The notes below the pieces were generated by a model. It was given only the letters and a program-made list of their open reading frames with translations, was not told where the DNA came from and ran no database searches. A program made the position numbers and the translations under genes. Of a stretch of DNA of 64,000 nt, positions 8,767 through 17,800 are shown piece by piece. The stretch comes from Gemella haemolysans. GTDB taxonomy: Bacteria; Bacillota; Bacilli; Staphylococcales; Gemellaceae. The DNA lies in contig NZ_JAQMFS010000057.1 of NCBI RefSeq assembly GCF_028308085.1, positions 1 to 64,000 on the forward strand, in the 5' to 3' direction. The stretch's first letter is position 1. Each line of letters begins with the position of its first letter.

Positions 8767-11064
8767 TTGACAAAATATTATTTATTAGAGAATAGAGATT
8801 TATTCTTTCCGTCTAATACTTATACAATAGATGTAACGGACAAAAAATTTTTAAAAACAATTAAAACTATTAAGAAAGATAAAATTCCAGTTTTTGTAAC
8901 ATATAAACGAAAACCAATTGATAGTTATGATGATTCATTTTCTGAAGAAGATGTATTTGATAGTAATGGTTTTAATGTGTTCTTTGGGACATATGGTCAA
9001 TTAACAATTGATAAAAAGAATAAAAAATATGAGTATCAATGTTATGGTATTGCTGAGGTGAAAAGTGGTGTTTATAACAATAACCATGTTGAACACCTTG
9101 AGATTAATATTAGAGAAGTTGTGGATAATGGTTTTGATAAAACAGGTTTATTGAACAGTATCAGAACAAATTTTCTAAATTATTTAAAGAGAGAAAACTT
9201 CGATATTGATTACTATAAAACTGATGATTTAGAGAAATTTATCAATAAAAACATTAAGTTTTTCCCAATTGATAAAATGCTTAAACAACGTGTATTGTTC
9301 TTGTTAGATTTAGAGAAAAAGGCTATTTTCTTAAATAGAAGTCTAGAAGCTTTCTTAGTTGGAAATAGCTTTAAACGTGAAATTGACGAGAAGGTTCGAG
9401 CTAATATCGATACTCAACAAAAGGAATACTTCTTACGTGAACAGATGAAGGTTGTACAAGACGAGTTGAAACAAATAGCGCCAGAAGATGACGATATTGA
9501 AAAGATTCGTCAAGCTATTAATGAGATTGAATTATCTGAAGAGGATAAAGCGGTGTTATTAAAAGAAGTAGATAGGTTAGAAAAAACACCGGTAATGAGT
9601 CCTGAACATTCTATCATTAGAACTTATTTAGATACTGTTGTTGCTCTTCCGTGGAATACACTAACAGCTGATGAAATAGATATAAAGAATGCAGAAAAAA
9701 TTCTTAATGAAGATCACTATGGTTTAGAGAAAATTAAAGAGAGAATTTTAGAATTTTTAGCAGTTAAAAAACTAAGAGATGATATGAAATCTCCGATTTT
9801 ATGTTTATCAGGGCCTCCAGGTGTTGGTAAAAGCTCATTGGCTAAATCGATTGCCGCTTCTATGGGAAGAAGTTTTGTTCGTATTTCTTTAGGTGGAGTA
9901 CATGATGAAGCTGAGATTCGTGGACATAGAAGAACTTACCTTGGTGCTTTACCTGGTAAAATTATTCAATCATTGAAGAAAATAAAAACTAAGAATCCAG
10001 TTATTTTATTAGATGAAATTGATAAAATGGCTTCTGATATAAAAGGTGATCCTGCTGCAGCTATGCTAGAGGTAATTGATCCCGCTCAAAATAATGAATT
10101 TGTAGACCATTATTTAGATATTCCATTTGATTTATCAAAAGTATTATTCATTGCTACAGCTAACAATTTGAGTTTAATTCCAGCACCACTTAGAGATAGG
10201 ATGGAAGTAATTGAACTTGAGTCTTATACGATTAAAGAAAAAGAAAATATCGCTGCGAAATATTTAATACCACGTCAAATTAAAGAAAATGGTCTTAAAA
10301 AAGGTCAAATTACTTTTAGTAAACAGGCGATTAATAAGATAATAAATGGATATACTTATGAGGCTGGAGTAAGGAATTTAGAAAGAGTATTTGGTTCTAT
10401 TTGTAGGAAAGCAGCATTAAAAGTTCTTCAAGGAGAAGCGAAAATCAAAGTAGGCGTTACTAATCTTGAGGATTTTGCTGGACCTGAAAAATATAGTTTA
10501 AAAGATAAAAATATTAAACCTGAGATTGGTTTGGTTAATGGTCTAGCTTATACTGTTGTTGGTGGAGATACTCTAGAAATTGAAACAAGCGTATCTAAAG
10601 GAAATGGTAAGATTATTCTTACAGGAAAATTAGGGGATGTAATGAAAGAATCAGCACAAATGGCGATTTCTTATTTGAGATCTAATGCTGAAAATCTTAA
10701 TCTTGAGGATATTAATTTCTCAGAAATAGACATACATCTACACGTTCCTGAAGGTGCTGTTCCAAAAGATGGACCATCTGCTGGTATAACTATTACTACT
10801 TCGGTGTATTCTGCATTAACTAAAAAACCAGTTGATAATAACATAGCGATGACTGGAGAAATGACTTTACATGGAAAAGTTTTACCAATAGGTGGAGTAA
10901 AAGAGAAGATTTTAAGTTCTGAAAAAATGAATATAAATACAATAATTATTCCGACTAAGAATAAAAAAGATTTAATTGATATTCCGAAAGAAGTACTTGA
11001 GAAATTAACTATCTATTCAGTTGACAGTATTCAAGAAGTATTTAAAATAGTATTTGGAGAATAA
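8767..11064 (+). CDS. lon: ATP-dependent protease Lon (LonA)
   Basis: A 765-residue LonA protease that degrades misfolded and regulatory proteins in the cytosol. It contains an N-terminal substrate-binding domain (about 1-200), coiled coil, AAA+ domain with Walker A GPPGVGKSS near 350 and Walker B ILLDEIDKM, and a C-terminal protease domain with catalytic Ser671 (KDGPSAG) and Lys712 (GGVKEKI). The start is TTG, preceded by AGAGAGGAG. It lies between clpX and engB, as in Bacillus. Confidence 0.97.
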   Translation: MTKYYLLENRDLFFPSNTYTIDVTDKKFLKTIKTIKKDKIPVFVTYKRKPIDSYDDSFSEEDVFDSNGFNVFFGTYGQLTIDKKNKKYEYQCYGIAEVKSGVYNNNHVEHLEINIREVVDNGFDKTGLLNSIRTNFLNYLKRENFDIDYYKTDDLEKFINKNIKFFPIDKMLKQRVLFLLDLEKKAIFLNRSLEAFLVGNSFKREIDEKVRANIDTQQKEYFLREQMKVVQDELKQIAPEDDDIEKIRQAINEIELSEEDKAVLLKEVDRLEKTPVMSPEHSIIRTYLDTVVALPWNTLTADEIDIKNAEKILNEDHYGLEKIKERILEFLAVKKLRDDMKSPILCLSGPPGVGKSSLAKSIAASMGRSFVRISLGGVHDEAEIRGHRRTYLGALPGKIIQSLKKIKTKNPVILLDEIDKMASDIKGDPAAAMLEVIDPAQNNEFVDHYLDIPFDLSKVLFIATANNLSLIPAPLRDRMEVIELESYTIKEKENIAAKYLIPRQIKENGLKKGQITFSKQAINKIINGYTYEAGVRNLERVFGSICRKAALKVLQGEAKIKVGVTNLEDFAGPEKYSLKDKNIKPEIGLVNGLAYTVVGGDTLEIETSVSKGNGKIILTGKLGDVMKESAQMAISYLRSNAENLNLEDINFSEIDIHLHVPEGAVPKDGPSAGITITTSVYSALTKKPVDNNIAMTGEMTLHGKVLPIGGVKEKILSSEKMNINTIIIPTKNKKDLIDIPKEVLEKLTIYSVDSIQEVFKIVFGE

Positions 11065-11066
11065 AG

Positions 11067-11663
11067 ATGAAAAAGTTAAATACACATAATGTTGATCTGC
11101 TTATAAGTGCAGTTTCAAAAAAACAATATCCTGAACATGATAAACCAGAAGTAGCGATGTGTGGTCGTTCAAATGTTGGTAAATCATCTTTTATTAATAC
11201 AATATTAGAAAGAAAAAACTATGCGCGTGTTTCATCAAAACCTGGTAAAACTCGTACATTAAACTTCTTCGATGTTGATAATAAGTTAGTTTTAGTCGAT
11301 GTACCAGGTTATGGGTATGCTAAATTATCAAAACCAGAAAAAGAAAAACTATATGATATGATTGTTGAGTATTTTACTAATAGTGAAAATTTAGGTTTTG
11401 TTCTACATTTAGTAGATAGTAGACATAAACCATCTCAAGATGATATAGAGATGAATGAATTTTTAAACTATTATGAAATTCCATTCGTTATAGTTATGAC
11501 TAAAATTGATAAAATTTCTAAAAATGAACTTGCTAAGAATACAGGAATAATTAAACGTGAATTAGATTTAACTAATAATATGGCTATTATTCCGTTCTCT
11601 TCTGTTACTAAAATAGGTAAAGAACAAGTTCTAAACGAAATAGCTAAAGTATTAGAAGATTAA
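11067..11663 (+). CDS. engB: Ribosome biogenesis GTP-binding protein EngB/YsxC
   Basis: A 198-residue TRAFAC GTPase needed for 50S subunit assembly. G1 is GRSNVGKSS, G3 is DVPGYGYAK, G4 is TKIDK and G5 is the segment IPFSSVTK. Only 2 bp separate it from lon, so it is co-transcribed. The lon-engB pairing is conserved across Bacilli. A long structured repeat follows the stop codon. Confidence 0.97.
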   Translation: MKKLNTHNVDLLISAVSKKQYPEHDKPEVAMCGRSNVGKSSFINTILERKNYARVSSKPGKTRTLNFFDVDNKLVLVDVPGYGYAKLSKPEKEKLYDMIVEYFTNSENLGFVLHLVDSRHKPSQDDIEMNEFLNYYEIPFVIVMTKIDKISKNELAKNTGIIKRELDLTNNMAIIPFSSVTKIGKEQVLNEIAKVLED

Positions 11664-11677
11664 AAGTTAAAATAGAA

Positions 11678-11840
11678 AGGGCTGACCCAAAAGTCCTAGT
11701 TTATATGAAAACTCATAGACGTAGTGGTTTATTGATATCTAAATTCGCTTTATAAAAGCTTTTTAGATATCTAATAAACTGTTCGAGGGTGACTCGACAA
11801 AATCGATTTCTCGAAATCACGATTTTTGAGTCACTCCCTT
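11678..11840 (+). repeat. Structured intergenic repeat, copy A
   Basis: About 160 bp folding as two consecutive hairpins. The first pairs 11727-11743 with 11762-11779 around TATCTAAA/TTTAGATA. The second pairs 11785-11795 with 11828-11840, with an inner stem around ACAAAATCGA. The same layout, with part of the same sequence, recurs at 35950-36098. It begins with AAAAGTCCTA in both. The 3' hairpin may also terminate the clpX-lon-engB transcript. Confidence 0.75.
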
Positions 11841-11896
11841 CTATATTTTTAATTGTTAATAGGTTAGTGGAGTGAAATTTTTATAAATATTTTATC

Positions 11897-11925
11897 TTTA
11901 CATAGTATAGAAAAATTGATATAAT
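11897..11925 (+). promoter_or_regulatory. Upstream promoter of rpsP (P1)
   Basis: TTTACA (11897-11902), a 17-bp spacer and TATAAT (11920-11925). It is the first of two tandem promoters in front of rpsP. Confidence 0.65.
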
Positions 11926-11938
11926 AGGGATTAGACGA

Positions 11939-11957
11939 GTCAACAAAAAAAGTTGAC
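11939..11957 (+). promoter_or_regulatory. Palindrome GTCAAC-A7-GTTGAC upstream of the main rpsP promoter
   Basis: A 6-bp inverted repeat with a seven-A centre. A near copy (GTCAAC-A7-GTTTAC) occurs at 14753-14771 upstream of rpmE2. In both cases exactly 18 bp separate it from the -35 hexamer. It is a candidate operator or upstream activating element. Confidence 0.5.
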
Positions 11958-11975
11958 ATTTTTCGTCAAAAAGTA

Positions 11976-12004
11976 TTGACATACTTTTATTTTAATGTTA
12001 GAAT
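11976..12004 (+). promoter_or_regulatory. Main promoter of rpsP (P2)
   Basis: TTGACA (11976-11981), a 17-bp spacer and TAGAAT (11999-12004). It leaves a 5' leader of roughly 105 nt before rpsP. Confidence 0.75.
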
Positions 12005-12036
12005 AATATCTAGCTTAGAAAACTTAGCGTTATAGA

Positions 12037-12098
12037 TTCAACTTTTTCATTAAAACACTTCATAAACACACACACATAAAATTAATAAAAAAGTTGAA
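12037..12098 (+). promoter_or_regulatory. Candidate structured leader of rpsP
   Basis: An 11-bp stem pairs 12037-12047 (TTCAACTTTTT) with 12088-12098, closing a 40-nt unstructured CA-rich loop. The 3' arm ends a few bases before the AAGGAG ribosome binding site. It could control rpsP translation, for example by S16 autoregulation, which is inference. Confidence 0.45.
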
Positions 12099-12115
12099 AC
12101 ATAAGGAGTACAAAC

Positions 12116-12388
12116 ATGGCAGTAAAAATCCGTTTAAAAAGATTAGGTGCTAAAAAATCACCTTTCTACCGTATCGTTGTTGCTGATTCAAGATCTCCAC
12201 GTGATGGACGTTCTATCGAAACTATCGGTACTTACAATGCTGTTAAAGAACCAGCAGAAGTTAAAATCGATGAAGAGTTAGCATTAAAATGGTTAGGTAA
12301 TGGAGCTCAACCTTCTGACACAGTTAGAAGTTTATTATCAAAAGAAGGAATTATGAAAAAATTCCACGATTCAAAATTAAATAAATAA
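12116..12388 (+). CDS. rpsP: 30S ribosomal protein S16
   Basis: The 90-residue protein opens with the universal S16 sequence [20 protein letters not shown] and contains [11 protein letters not shown]. It is needed for assembly of the 5' domain of 16S rRNA. In many Bacilli rpsP is followed by rimM and trmD. Here it is monocistronic, with its own tandem promoters, structured leader and terminator. Confidence 0.98.
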   Translation: MAVKIRLKRLGAKKSPFYRIVVADSRSPRDGRSIETIGTYNAVKEPAEVKIDEELALKWLGNGAQPSDTVRSLLSKEGIMKKFHDSKLNK

Positions 12389-12397
12389 TGAATATTT

Positions 12398-12428
12398 AGC
12401 CCCTTAATTATTAAGGGGTTTTTGTTTT
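12398..12428 (+). terminator. rpsP terminator
   Basis: An 8-bp GC-rich stem (CCCCTTAA, 12400-12407, with 12411-12418), a 3-nt loop and a T-run at 12419-12428. Confidence 0.93.
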
Positions 12429-12520
12429 TATAAAATTGTGTTATAATTAGATTTAAAATTCAAAAACAACCAACTATATGGCTGTCGATTGTGGTTAATA
12501 AATATAAAAGGAGGAAATAT

Positions 12521-13165
12521 ATGGAATATTTAATGGAAATATTGCCTAGTTTAATTAAAGGTGCTTTAATAACTTTAGAAGTATTTTTCCTAGTTTTAAT
12601 TTTATCTATTCCGTTAGGTGTAATTATAGCTTTTATTATGAGATTTAATATAAAGCTATTGAATTATTTTATCAATATATATATTTGGATAATGCGTGGA
12701 ACACCGTTGTTATTACAATTAATTTTTATATATTATGTACTACCTTCAGTAGGGATACGATTTGATAGGCTACCTGCTGCTATAATTGCATTTACGTTAA
12801 ACTATGCTGCGTATTTTGCTGAAATTTTTAGAGGTGGTATTGACTCGATTCCAAAAGGTCAATATGAGGCTGCTAAAGTATTAAAATTTACTCAATTTCA
12901 AACTATTAGATTTGTTATTTTACCGCAGGTTATTAAGATTGTATTACCGAGTGTATTTAATGAAATCATGAGCTTAGTTAAGGATACTTCTTTAGTATAT
13001 GCATTAGGAATAAGTGATTTGATTTTAGCTAGTAGAACAGCTGCTAATAGAGATGCAAGTTTATTGCCGATGTTTGTTGCTGGAGCAATTTATTTACTAC
13101 TTATTGGTATTGTAACAATAATATCGAAACGAGTAGAACAGCGTTATAACTACGATAGGAGGTAA
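12521..13165 (+). CDS. Amino-acid ABC transporter permease (HisM/GlnP family)
   Basis: A 214-residue polar amino acid permease with about five membrane segments and the EAA motif IPKGQYEAAKVLKFT (about 106-120). I place the start at the ATG at 12521 because AAGGAGGAAAT precedes it; an upstream in-frame GTG at 12491 has no ribosome binding site. It forms an importer with the ATPase and binding lipoprotein that follow. A TATAAT at 12442-12447 is the likely -10. The exact amino acid is unknown. Confidence 0.92.
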   Translation: MEYLMEILPSLIKGALITLEVFFLVLILSIPLGVIIAFIMRFNIKLLNYFINIYIWIMRGTPLLLQLIFIYYVLPSVGIRFDRLPAAIIAFTLNYAAYFAEIFRGGIDSIPKGQYEAAKVLKFTQFQTIRFVILPQVIKIVLPSVFNEIMSLVKDTSLVYALGISDLILASRTAANRDASLLPMFVAGAIYLLLIGIVTIISKRVEQRYNYDRR

Positions 13166-13168
13166 CAC

Positions 13169-13798
13169 ATGTTAGAATTAAAAAATATAAGTAAGAAATT
13201 TAAAGATAGACAAATTCTTGAGAATTTTAATCTAACTGTAGAAGAGAATAAGATTTTAGCGATAGTAGGGCCTTCTGGCGGTGGGAAAACTACGTTGTTA
13301 AGAATGTTAGCGGGACTAGAAAAAATCGATTCTGGCGAAATTATTTACAATGGTGAATCACTCCCAATTGATGAATTAGAAAAGAGAAATTTATTAGGAT
13401 TTGTTTTCCAGGATTTTCAATTGTTTCCGCATCTTACAGTCCTTGAAAATTTAGTACTTTCTCCAATTAAGACTATGAATATGTCTAAAAATGATGCTGA
13501 AGAAAAGGCGCTTACTTTATTGGATAAGCTTGGTCTAGATAAGCAAGTAAACAGTTATCCAATTTCATTATCAGGTGGACAAAAACAACGTGTTGCCTTA
13601 GCAAGAGCAATGATGATTGATCCTAAAATAATAGGTTATGATGAACCTACTAGCGCATTAGATCCAGAGCTTAGATTAGAAGTAGAGAAACTTATTCTTA
13701 AAAATAGAGAATTAGGTATTACACAGATTGTTGTAACTCACGATTTACAATTTGCAGAAAATATTGCAGATAGTATTCTGAAAGTAGAACCAAAGTAA
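13169..13798 (+). CDS. Amino-acid ABC transporter ATP-binding protein (GlnQ-like)
   Basis: A 209-residue ABC ATPase powering the importer. Walker A is GPSGGGKTT near residue 34, the Q-loop is in FVFQDFQLFPHLTV, the signature is LSGGQKQRVALARA and Walker B is IIGYDEPTSALDP. The switch His is in VVTHD. The protein is short compared with the usual 240 residues and lacks the typical C-terminal extension. It sits 3 bp after the permease and 12 bp before the lipoprotein start. Confidence 0.94.
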   Translation: MLELKNISKKFKDRQILENFNLTVEENKILAIVGPSGGGKTTLLRMLAGLEKIDSGEIIYNGESLPIDELEKRNLLGFVFQDFQLFPHLTVLENLVLSPIKTMNMSKNDAEEKALTLLDKLGLDKQVNSYPISLSGGQKQRVALARAMMIDPKIIGYDEPTSALDPELRLEVEKLILKNRELGITQIVVTHDLQFAENIADSILKVEPK

Positions 13799-13810
13799 GA
13801 GGTGATAATA

Positions 13811-14641
13811 ATGAAAAAATTTAAACTACTTATTACCCTTCTTATTAGTGTTTTAATAATTAGTGGTTGTGCTTCTGGAGGAAAAGATAAACCTAGAAAA
13901 GATAATTGGGAAGCTTTTCAAAAAGACAAGAAGATTGTTATAGGTTTTGATAATACGTTTGTGCCTATGGGATTCCAAGATAAGAGTGGTAAAAATGTTG
14001 GATTTGATATAGATTTAGCAAACTCAGTTTTTGAAAAATATGGAATAAAAGTTGAGTGGCAAGCAATTAACTGGGATTTAAAAGAAACTGAGTTGAAAAA
14101 TGGTAATATTGATTTAATTTGGAATGGATATTCAAAGACTAAAGAAAGAGAAAGTATTGTTCAATTTACAAAGCAATATATGATAAATGAGCAAGTTGTA
14201 GTAGTAAAAAAATCTAAAAAAATTAAAAATATATCTGAACTAAAAGATAAGATACTTGGTGCTCAAAATGGTTCGTCAGGATATGATACTTTTAATGAGA
14301 AACCAGAAGTTCTTAAAAATATTGTGAAGAGTAACGATGCTACTCAATATGAAAGTTTTAATGAGGCGTTAATTGATTTAGAAAATGATCGAATTGATGC
14401 ATTATTAATTGATAAAGTATATGCAAATTATTATTTAAAACAACAGAATAAACTCCAAGATTTTGATATTTTAAATGCAGGATTTGATAGTGAAGCATTT
14501 GCAGTAGGAGCGAGAAAAGCGGATGTTACGCTTGTTAATAAGGTGAATGAAGCATTTAGTAAATTACATGAAGAAGGAAAATTTCAAGAAATATCAAATA
14601 AATGGTTCGGAGAAGATGTTGCTACTGATGAGATCAAATAA
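13811..14641 (+). CDS. Amino-acid ABC transporter substrate-binding lipoprotein
   Basis: A 276-residue periplasmic-type binding protein (SBP_bac_3), membrane-anchored by lipid. A signal peptide ends in the lipobox ISGC with Cys near 20. The mature part has motifs of this family: GFDNTFVPMGFQDKSGKNVG and FDIDLANSVFEKYGIKVEW. The ATG at 13811 follows AAGAGGTG and is preferred over the GTG at 13802. As the last gene of the three-gene importer operon it precedes a terminator. The ligand is probably a polar amino acid; sequence alone does not say which. Confidence 0.93.
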   Translation: MKKFKLLITLLISVLIISGCASGGKDKPRKDNWEAFQKDKKIVIGFDNTFVPMGFQDKSGKNVGFDIDLANSVFEKYGIKVEWQAINWDLKETELKNGNIDLIWNGYSKTKERESIVQFTKQYMINEQVVVVKKSKKIKNISELKDKILGAQNGSSGYDTFNEKPEVLKNIVKSNDATQYESFNEALIDLENDRIDALLIDKVYANYYLKQQNKLQDFDILNAGFDSEAFAVGARKADVTLVNKVNEAFSKLHEEGKFQEISNKWFGEDVATDEIK

Positions 14642-14654
14642 TAACTTAAGACTA

Positions 14655-14706
14655 GGAGATGAACTATTAAAGGTGAATATAATAGTTTGTCTCTCTTGTA
14701 TTTTTC
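14655..14706 (+). terminator. Terminator of the ABC importer operon
   Basis: A stem of about 13 bp with G-U pairs (around 14656-14668 with 14681-14694) is followed by TTGTATTTTT. Confidence 0.8.
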
Positions 14707-14752
14707 AACTATAATAAAAGAGAGATTTTATAGCGGAAATATAATGCAAGGT

Positions 14753-14771
14753 GTCAACAAAAAAAGTTTAC
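14753..14771 (+). promoter_or_regulatory. GTCAAC-A7-GTTTAC element upstream of rpmE2
   Basis: This is a near copy of the rpsP element at 11939-11957. The gap to the -35 hexamer is again 18 bp. Similarity extends into the gap (AAAAGTA before TTGA). Confidence 0.5.
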
Positions 14772-14789
14772 AAATATTAATAAAAGTAC

Positions 14790-14818
14790 TTGATTTTTTT
14801 AAGATTATTATTTATAAT
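14790..14818 (+). promoter_or_regulatory. Promoter of rpmE2
   Basis: TTGATT (14790-14795), a 17-bp spacer and TATAAT (14813-14818). A leader of about 70 nt follows, containing CTCTGTTCG and CGTTCAG segments that could pair. L31 leaders are known in Firmicutes, but I cannot confirm one here. Confidence 0.75.
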
Positions 14819-14896
14819 AATAAGGTATGTGATTAACTCACTGAAAAATAACTCTGTTCGTATTAAAAGCGTTCAGGGCAGAAGGAGACGATAATA

Positions 14897-15142
14897 ATGA
14901 GAGAAGGAATTCACCCAGATTACCGTAAAGTTGTATTCATGGATACTACAAGTGGTTTCAAATTTTTAAGTGGTTCAACTAAACCATCTAAAGAAACTAT
15001 CGAGTGGGAAGACGGGAATACATACCCATTATTAAAAGTTGAGATCTCTTCAGATACACACCCATTCTACACAGGGCGTCAAAGATTCGCTCAAGCAGAT
15101 GGACGTATCGAACGTTTCAACAAAAAATACGGTATCAAGTAA
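14897..15142 (+). CDS. rpmE2: 50S ribosomal protein L31, type B (zinc-free form)
   Basis: The 81-residue protein has the type B start [20 protein letters not shown] and the end [12 protein letters not shown]. It lacks the CxxC zinc-binding Cys pair of type A L31, so it works without zinc. In many bacteria the type B gene is repressed by Zur and used on zinc shortage, but I see no clear Zur palindrome in its promoter. In Bacilli the rpmE locus lies beside tdk and prfA, as here. Confidence 0.96.
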   Translation: MREGIHPDYRKVVFMDTTSGFKFLSGSTKPSKETIEWEDGNTYPLLKVEISSDTHPFYTGRQRFAQADGRIERFNKKYGIK

Positions 15143-15149
15143 GAAAAAT

Positions 15150-15187
15150 AAAACAGACATTTCTTTATTGGATTGTCTGTTTTTATT
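15150..15187 (+). terminator. rpmE2 terminator
   Basis: A 10-bp stem (AAAACAGACA, 15150-15159, with 15174-15183) runs into a T-run. The tdk promoter follows at once; TATAAT at 15201-15206 is its likely -10. Confidence 0.88.
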
Positions 15188-15227
15188 CTATTAGTAATTG
15201 TATAATATAAGCCCGAGGGGATTAATA

Positions 15228-15806
15228 ATGATAGAAAATAGAAAATTCGGATGGATAGAATGTATTTGCGGAAGTATGTTCTCTGGAAAATCAGAAGAAT
15301 TACTAAGACGTATAAAACGAGGGGTAATAGCCAAACAAAAAGTACTTCTATTCAAACCGTCTATAGATAATAGATACGAAGAGAATATGGTCTCTACACA
15401 TAATGGAAATAGTTATGAGTCTGTAAATATTGATAAAGCTGAACAGATTTATGACTATATTATTGATAAAAAATATGATATCATAGGAATTGACGAAGTG
15501 CAGTTCTTTGATGAAAAAATTGTAGAAGTTATTAATAAGCTTGCTGATGATGGAATACGAGTTATTGTGGCAGGATTAGACATGGATTTTAAAGCAGAAC
15601 CGTTTCATCCGATGCCTGAAATAATGGCTGTAAGTGAAATGGTAACAAAGCTTCATGCTGTTTGTAATAAATGCGGTAAAGAAGCTAGTCGAAGTCAAAG
15701 ATTGATTGATGGTGAACCTGCTAGATATGATGATCCAATAGTAGTTATCGGTGCTAGTGAGTCATATGAAGCTAGATGTCGTCATTGTCATGAAATTAAA
15801 AGATAA
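15228..15806 (+). CDS. tdk: Thymidine kinase
   Basis: A 192-residue type II thymidine kinase that phosphorylates thymidine in pyrimidine salvage. The P-loop is [12 protein letters not shown] near 16-27, the DxQF motif is GIDEVQFFD, and a zinc ribbon uses CNKC and CRHC. The start at 15228 follows GAGGGG; the in-frame ATG 30 bp upstream has no ribosome binding site. The gene is 14 bp ahead of prfA, as in Bacillus. Confidence 0.96.
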   Translation: MIENRKFGWIECICGSMFSGKSEELLRRIKRGVIAKQKVLLFKPSIDNRYEENMVSTHNGNSYESVNIDKAEQIYDYIIDKKYDIIGIDEVQFFDEKIVEVINKLADDGIRVIVAGLDMDFKAEPFHPMPEIMAVSEMVTKLHAVCNKCGKEASRSQRLIDGEPARYDDPIVVIGASESYEARCRHCHEIKR

Positions 15807-15820
15807 ATTAGGAGGAAGAA

Positions 15821-16909
15821 ATGGAAATTTTTGGACAACTTGAGATAGTTGAAGAACGTTATGAGAAGCTAAATGAATTACTTAGTGATCCAGATGTTGT
15901 AAGTGATACGAAAAAACTTATGGAATATTCTAAAGAACAACGTTCTATTGAAAAAACTGTAGCTGTATTTAGAGAATACAAAGATATAGTTCAACAAATT
16001 AAAGATACTAAGGAACTTCTTGAAATAGAAGAAGATAAAGAAATGAAAGAAATGATGCAAGAGGAAATCAAAGAATTAGAACCATCTCTTGCACCTATGG
16101 AAGAAGAATTAAAAATCTTATTATTACCAAAAGATCCTAACGACGGGAAAAACGTTGTTGTTGAAGTTCGTGGAGCAGCTGGTGGAGATGAAGCACAACT
16201 ATTTGCTGGTGATTTATTACGTATGTACACTAGATTTGCTGAATCTCAAGGATGGAAAGTTGACGTCTTAGAACGTTCTGAAACTGGTATAGGTGGTATT
16301 AAAGAAGCGATCTTTATTATTTCTGGTGAAGATGTGTATTCTAAAATGAAATTTGAAAGTGGTGCACACCGAGTTCAACGTGTTCCTACAACAGAATCAA
16401 GTGGACGTATTCACACATCTACTGCAACAGTTGTAGTATTACCTGAAGCAGAAGAGATCGAAATTGATATTAATGAAAATGACATCCGTGTCGATACTTT
16501 CGCATCTAGTGGTGCTGGAGGACAATCGGTTAATACAACGATGTCAGCTGTACGTTTAACTCACATTCCTACAGGTGTTGTTGTATCTATGCAGGATGAA
16601 CGTTCTCAGATTAAAAACAAAGAAAAAGCTATGAAAGTTTTACGTGCTCGTGTTTATGATAAATATCAACAAGAAGAGCAAGCTAAATTCGACGCTGAAC
16701 GTAAATCTAAAGTTGGAACAGGGGATCGTTCTGAACGTATTAGAACTTATAACTATCCTCAAAACCGTGTTACTGATCATAGAATTGGTTTAACTATTCA
16801 AAAATTAGACCAAATTATGGAAGGTAAACTTGATGAAGTATTAGAAGCGCTTCGTATTGCTGAACAAGCTGAGAAGATGGCAGAACTGAATAAAGGTGAA
16901 GAACTATAA
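15821..16909 (+). CDS. prfA: Peptide chain release factor 1
   Basis: A 362-residue RF1, which reads UAA and UAG in the ribosomal A site. The GGQ motif that triggers peptide release is in [12 protein letters not shown] near 235. The N-terminal coiled-coil region (about 1-100) and the domain with the codon-reading loop [15 protein letters not shown] are intact. The next gene, prmC, starts inside its stop codon, coupling the factor to the enzyme that methylates it. Confidence 0.98.
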   Translation: MEIFGQLEIVEERYEKLNELLSDPDVVSDTKKLMEYSKEQRSIEKTVAVFREYKDIVQQIKDTKELLEIEEDKEMKEMMQEEIKELEPSLAPMEEELKILLLPKDPNDGKNVVVEVRGAAGGDEAQLFAGDLLRMYTRFAESQGWKVDVLERSETGIGGIKEAIFIISGEDVYSKMKFESGAHRVQRVPTTESSGRIHTSTATVVVLPEAEEIEIDINENDIRVDTFASSGAGGQSVNTTMSAVRLTHIPTGVVVSMQDERSQIKNKEKAMKVLRARVYDKYQQEEQAKFDAERKSKVGTGDRSERIRTYNYPQNRVTDHRIGLTIQKLDQIMEGKLDEVLEALRIAEQAEKMAELNKGEEL

Positions 16910-17751
16910 TGAACAGAAGGCAAGCTATAACAAGAGCTTGTCTTCTTTTAAGAAGACAAGGAAAAGAAGAATCATTAGCAAGATTTTTATTAATGTATAT
17001 ATTGGATGAAAATTCTCAACAATTTACAAATAACATTTCTGAGCAACTATCAAAAGAAAAAGAAGAATTGTATTTTTCTTTAATTGATAAACATATAGAG
17101 AAAAATATGCCATTAAGTCACCTTGCGGGATTTGAGTATTTTTATGATAGAAAGTTTAAAGTCACTAAAGATGTATTATCGCCTAGAATGGAAACAGAAG
17201 AACTTATATATAAGGTTATTGAGTATATAAAATCTATTAATAAAAATAATATAAAAATTCTTGATTTATGTACAGGTAGTGGTATTATCGGAATAACTTT
17301 ACGAAAAGAACTTGAATCTAAGTCGATAGAGGTGGTCGCAAGTGATATAAGTGAAGAAGCTCTAAAAGTTGCTAAAGAAAATGCAATAATGAACGAGGCA
17401 GAGGTTAAATTTATACAATCTGATATTTTTGAAAATATAAATGAGAAATTTGATATCATAGTTTCAAATCCTCCATATATAGCATATAATGATAAAGTAA
17501 CAATGGAAGAAAATGTTTTAAATTACGACCCACATCTTGCTTTATTCGCAGAAGAAGATGGTATGTATTTCTATAGAGAAATAGTAGAAAACGCTAAAGA
17601 ATATTTAGAAGAAGATGGTCTAGTATTTTTTGAAATAGGATATGATCAAAGAGAGAAGATACTGAAACTAGCCAATGAGAATGGATTTAAGGCTGAAGTG
17701 TATAAAGATATAAATGGCCGAGATAGGATGGCTATATTAGTAAGAATTTAA
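16909..17751 (+). CDS. prmC: Release factor glutamine methyltransferase
   Basis: PrmC methylates the Gln of the GGQ loop in release factors. The 280-residue protein has a helical N-terminal domain and a SAM-binding domain with ILDLCTGSGIIGI near 120 and the catalytic NPPY motif (SNPPYIAYND). It overlaps the prfA stop by one base (TAATG), so translation is coupled. It is the last gene of the tdk-prfA-prmC run. Confidence 0.97.
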   Translation: MNRRQAITRACLLLRRQGKEESLARFLLMYILDENSQQFTNNISEQLSKEKEELYFSLIDKHIEKNMPLSHLAGFEYFYDRKFKVTKDVLSPRMETEELIYKVIEYIKSINKNNIKILDLCTGSGIIGITLRKELESKSIEVVASDISEEALKVAKENAIMNEAEVKFIQSDIFENINEKFDIIVSNPPYIAYNDKVTMEENVLNYDPHLALFAEEDGMYFYREIVENAKEYLEEDGLVFFEIGYDQREKILKLANENGFKAEVYKDINGRDRMAILVRI

Positions 17752-17796
17752 AAATAAGAGTTTCTTAGGGATTTATCTAAGAAACTCTTATTTTAT
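17751..17796. terminator. Bidirectional terminator prmC / S24 repressor
   Basis: A long 17-bp stem (about 17752-17768 with 17777-17794) has A- and T-rich flanks. It serves both convergent genes. Confidence 0.92.
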
Positions 17797-17800
17797 AAAA

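Noticed and set aside
14753-14896. Zur box controlling the zinc-free L31 gene.
   Set aside because: No palindrome of the TCGTAAT-n-ATTACGA type is present. The GTCAAC element also occurs at rpsP, so it is unlikely to be zinc-specific.
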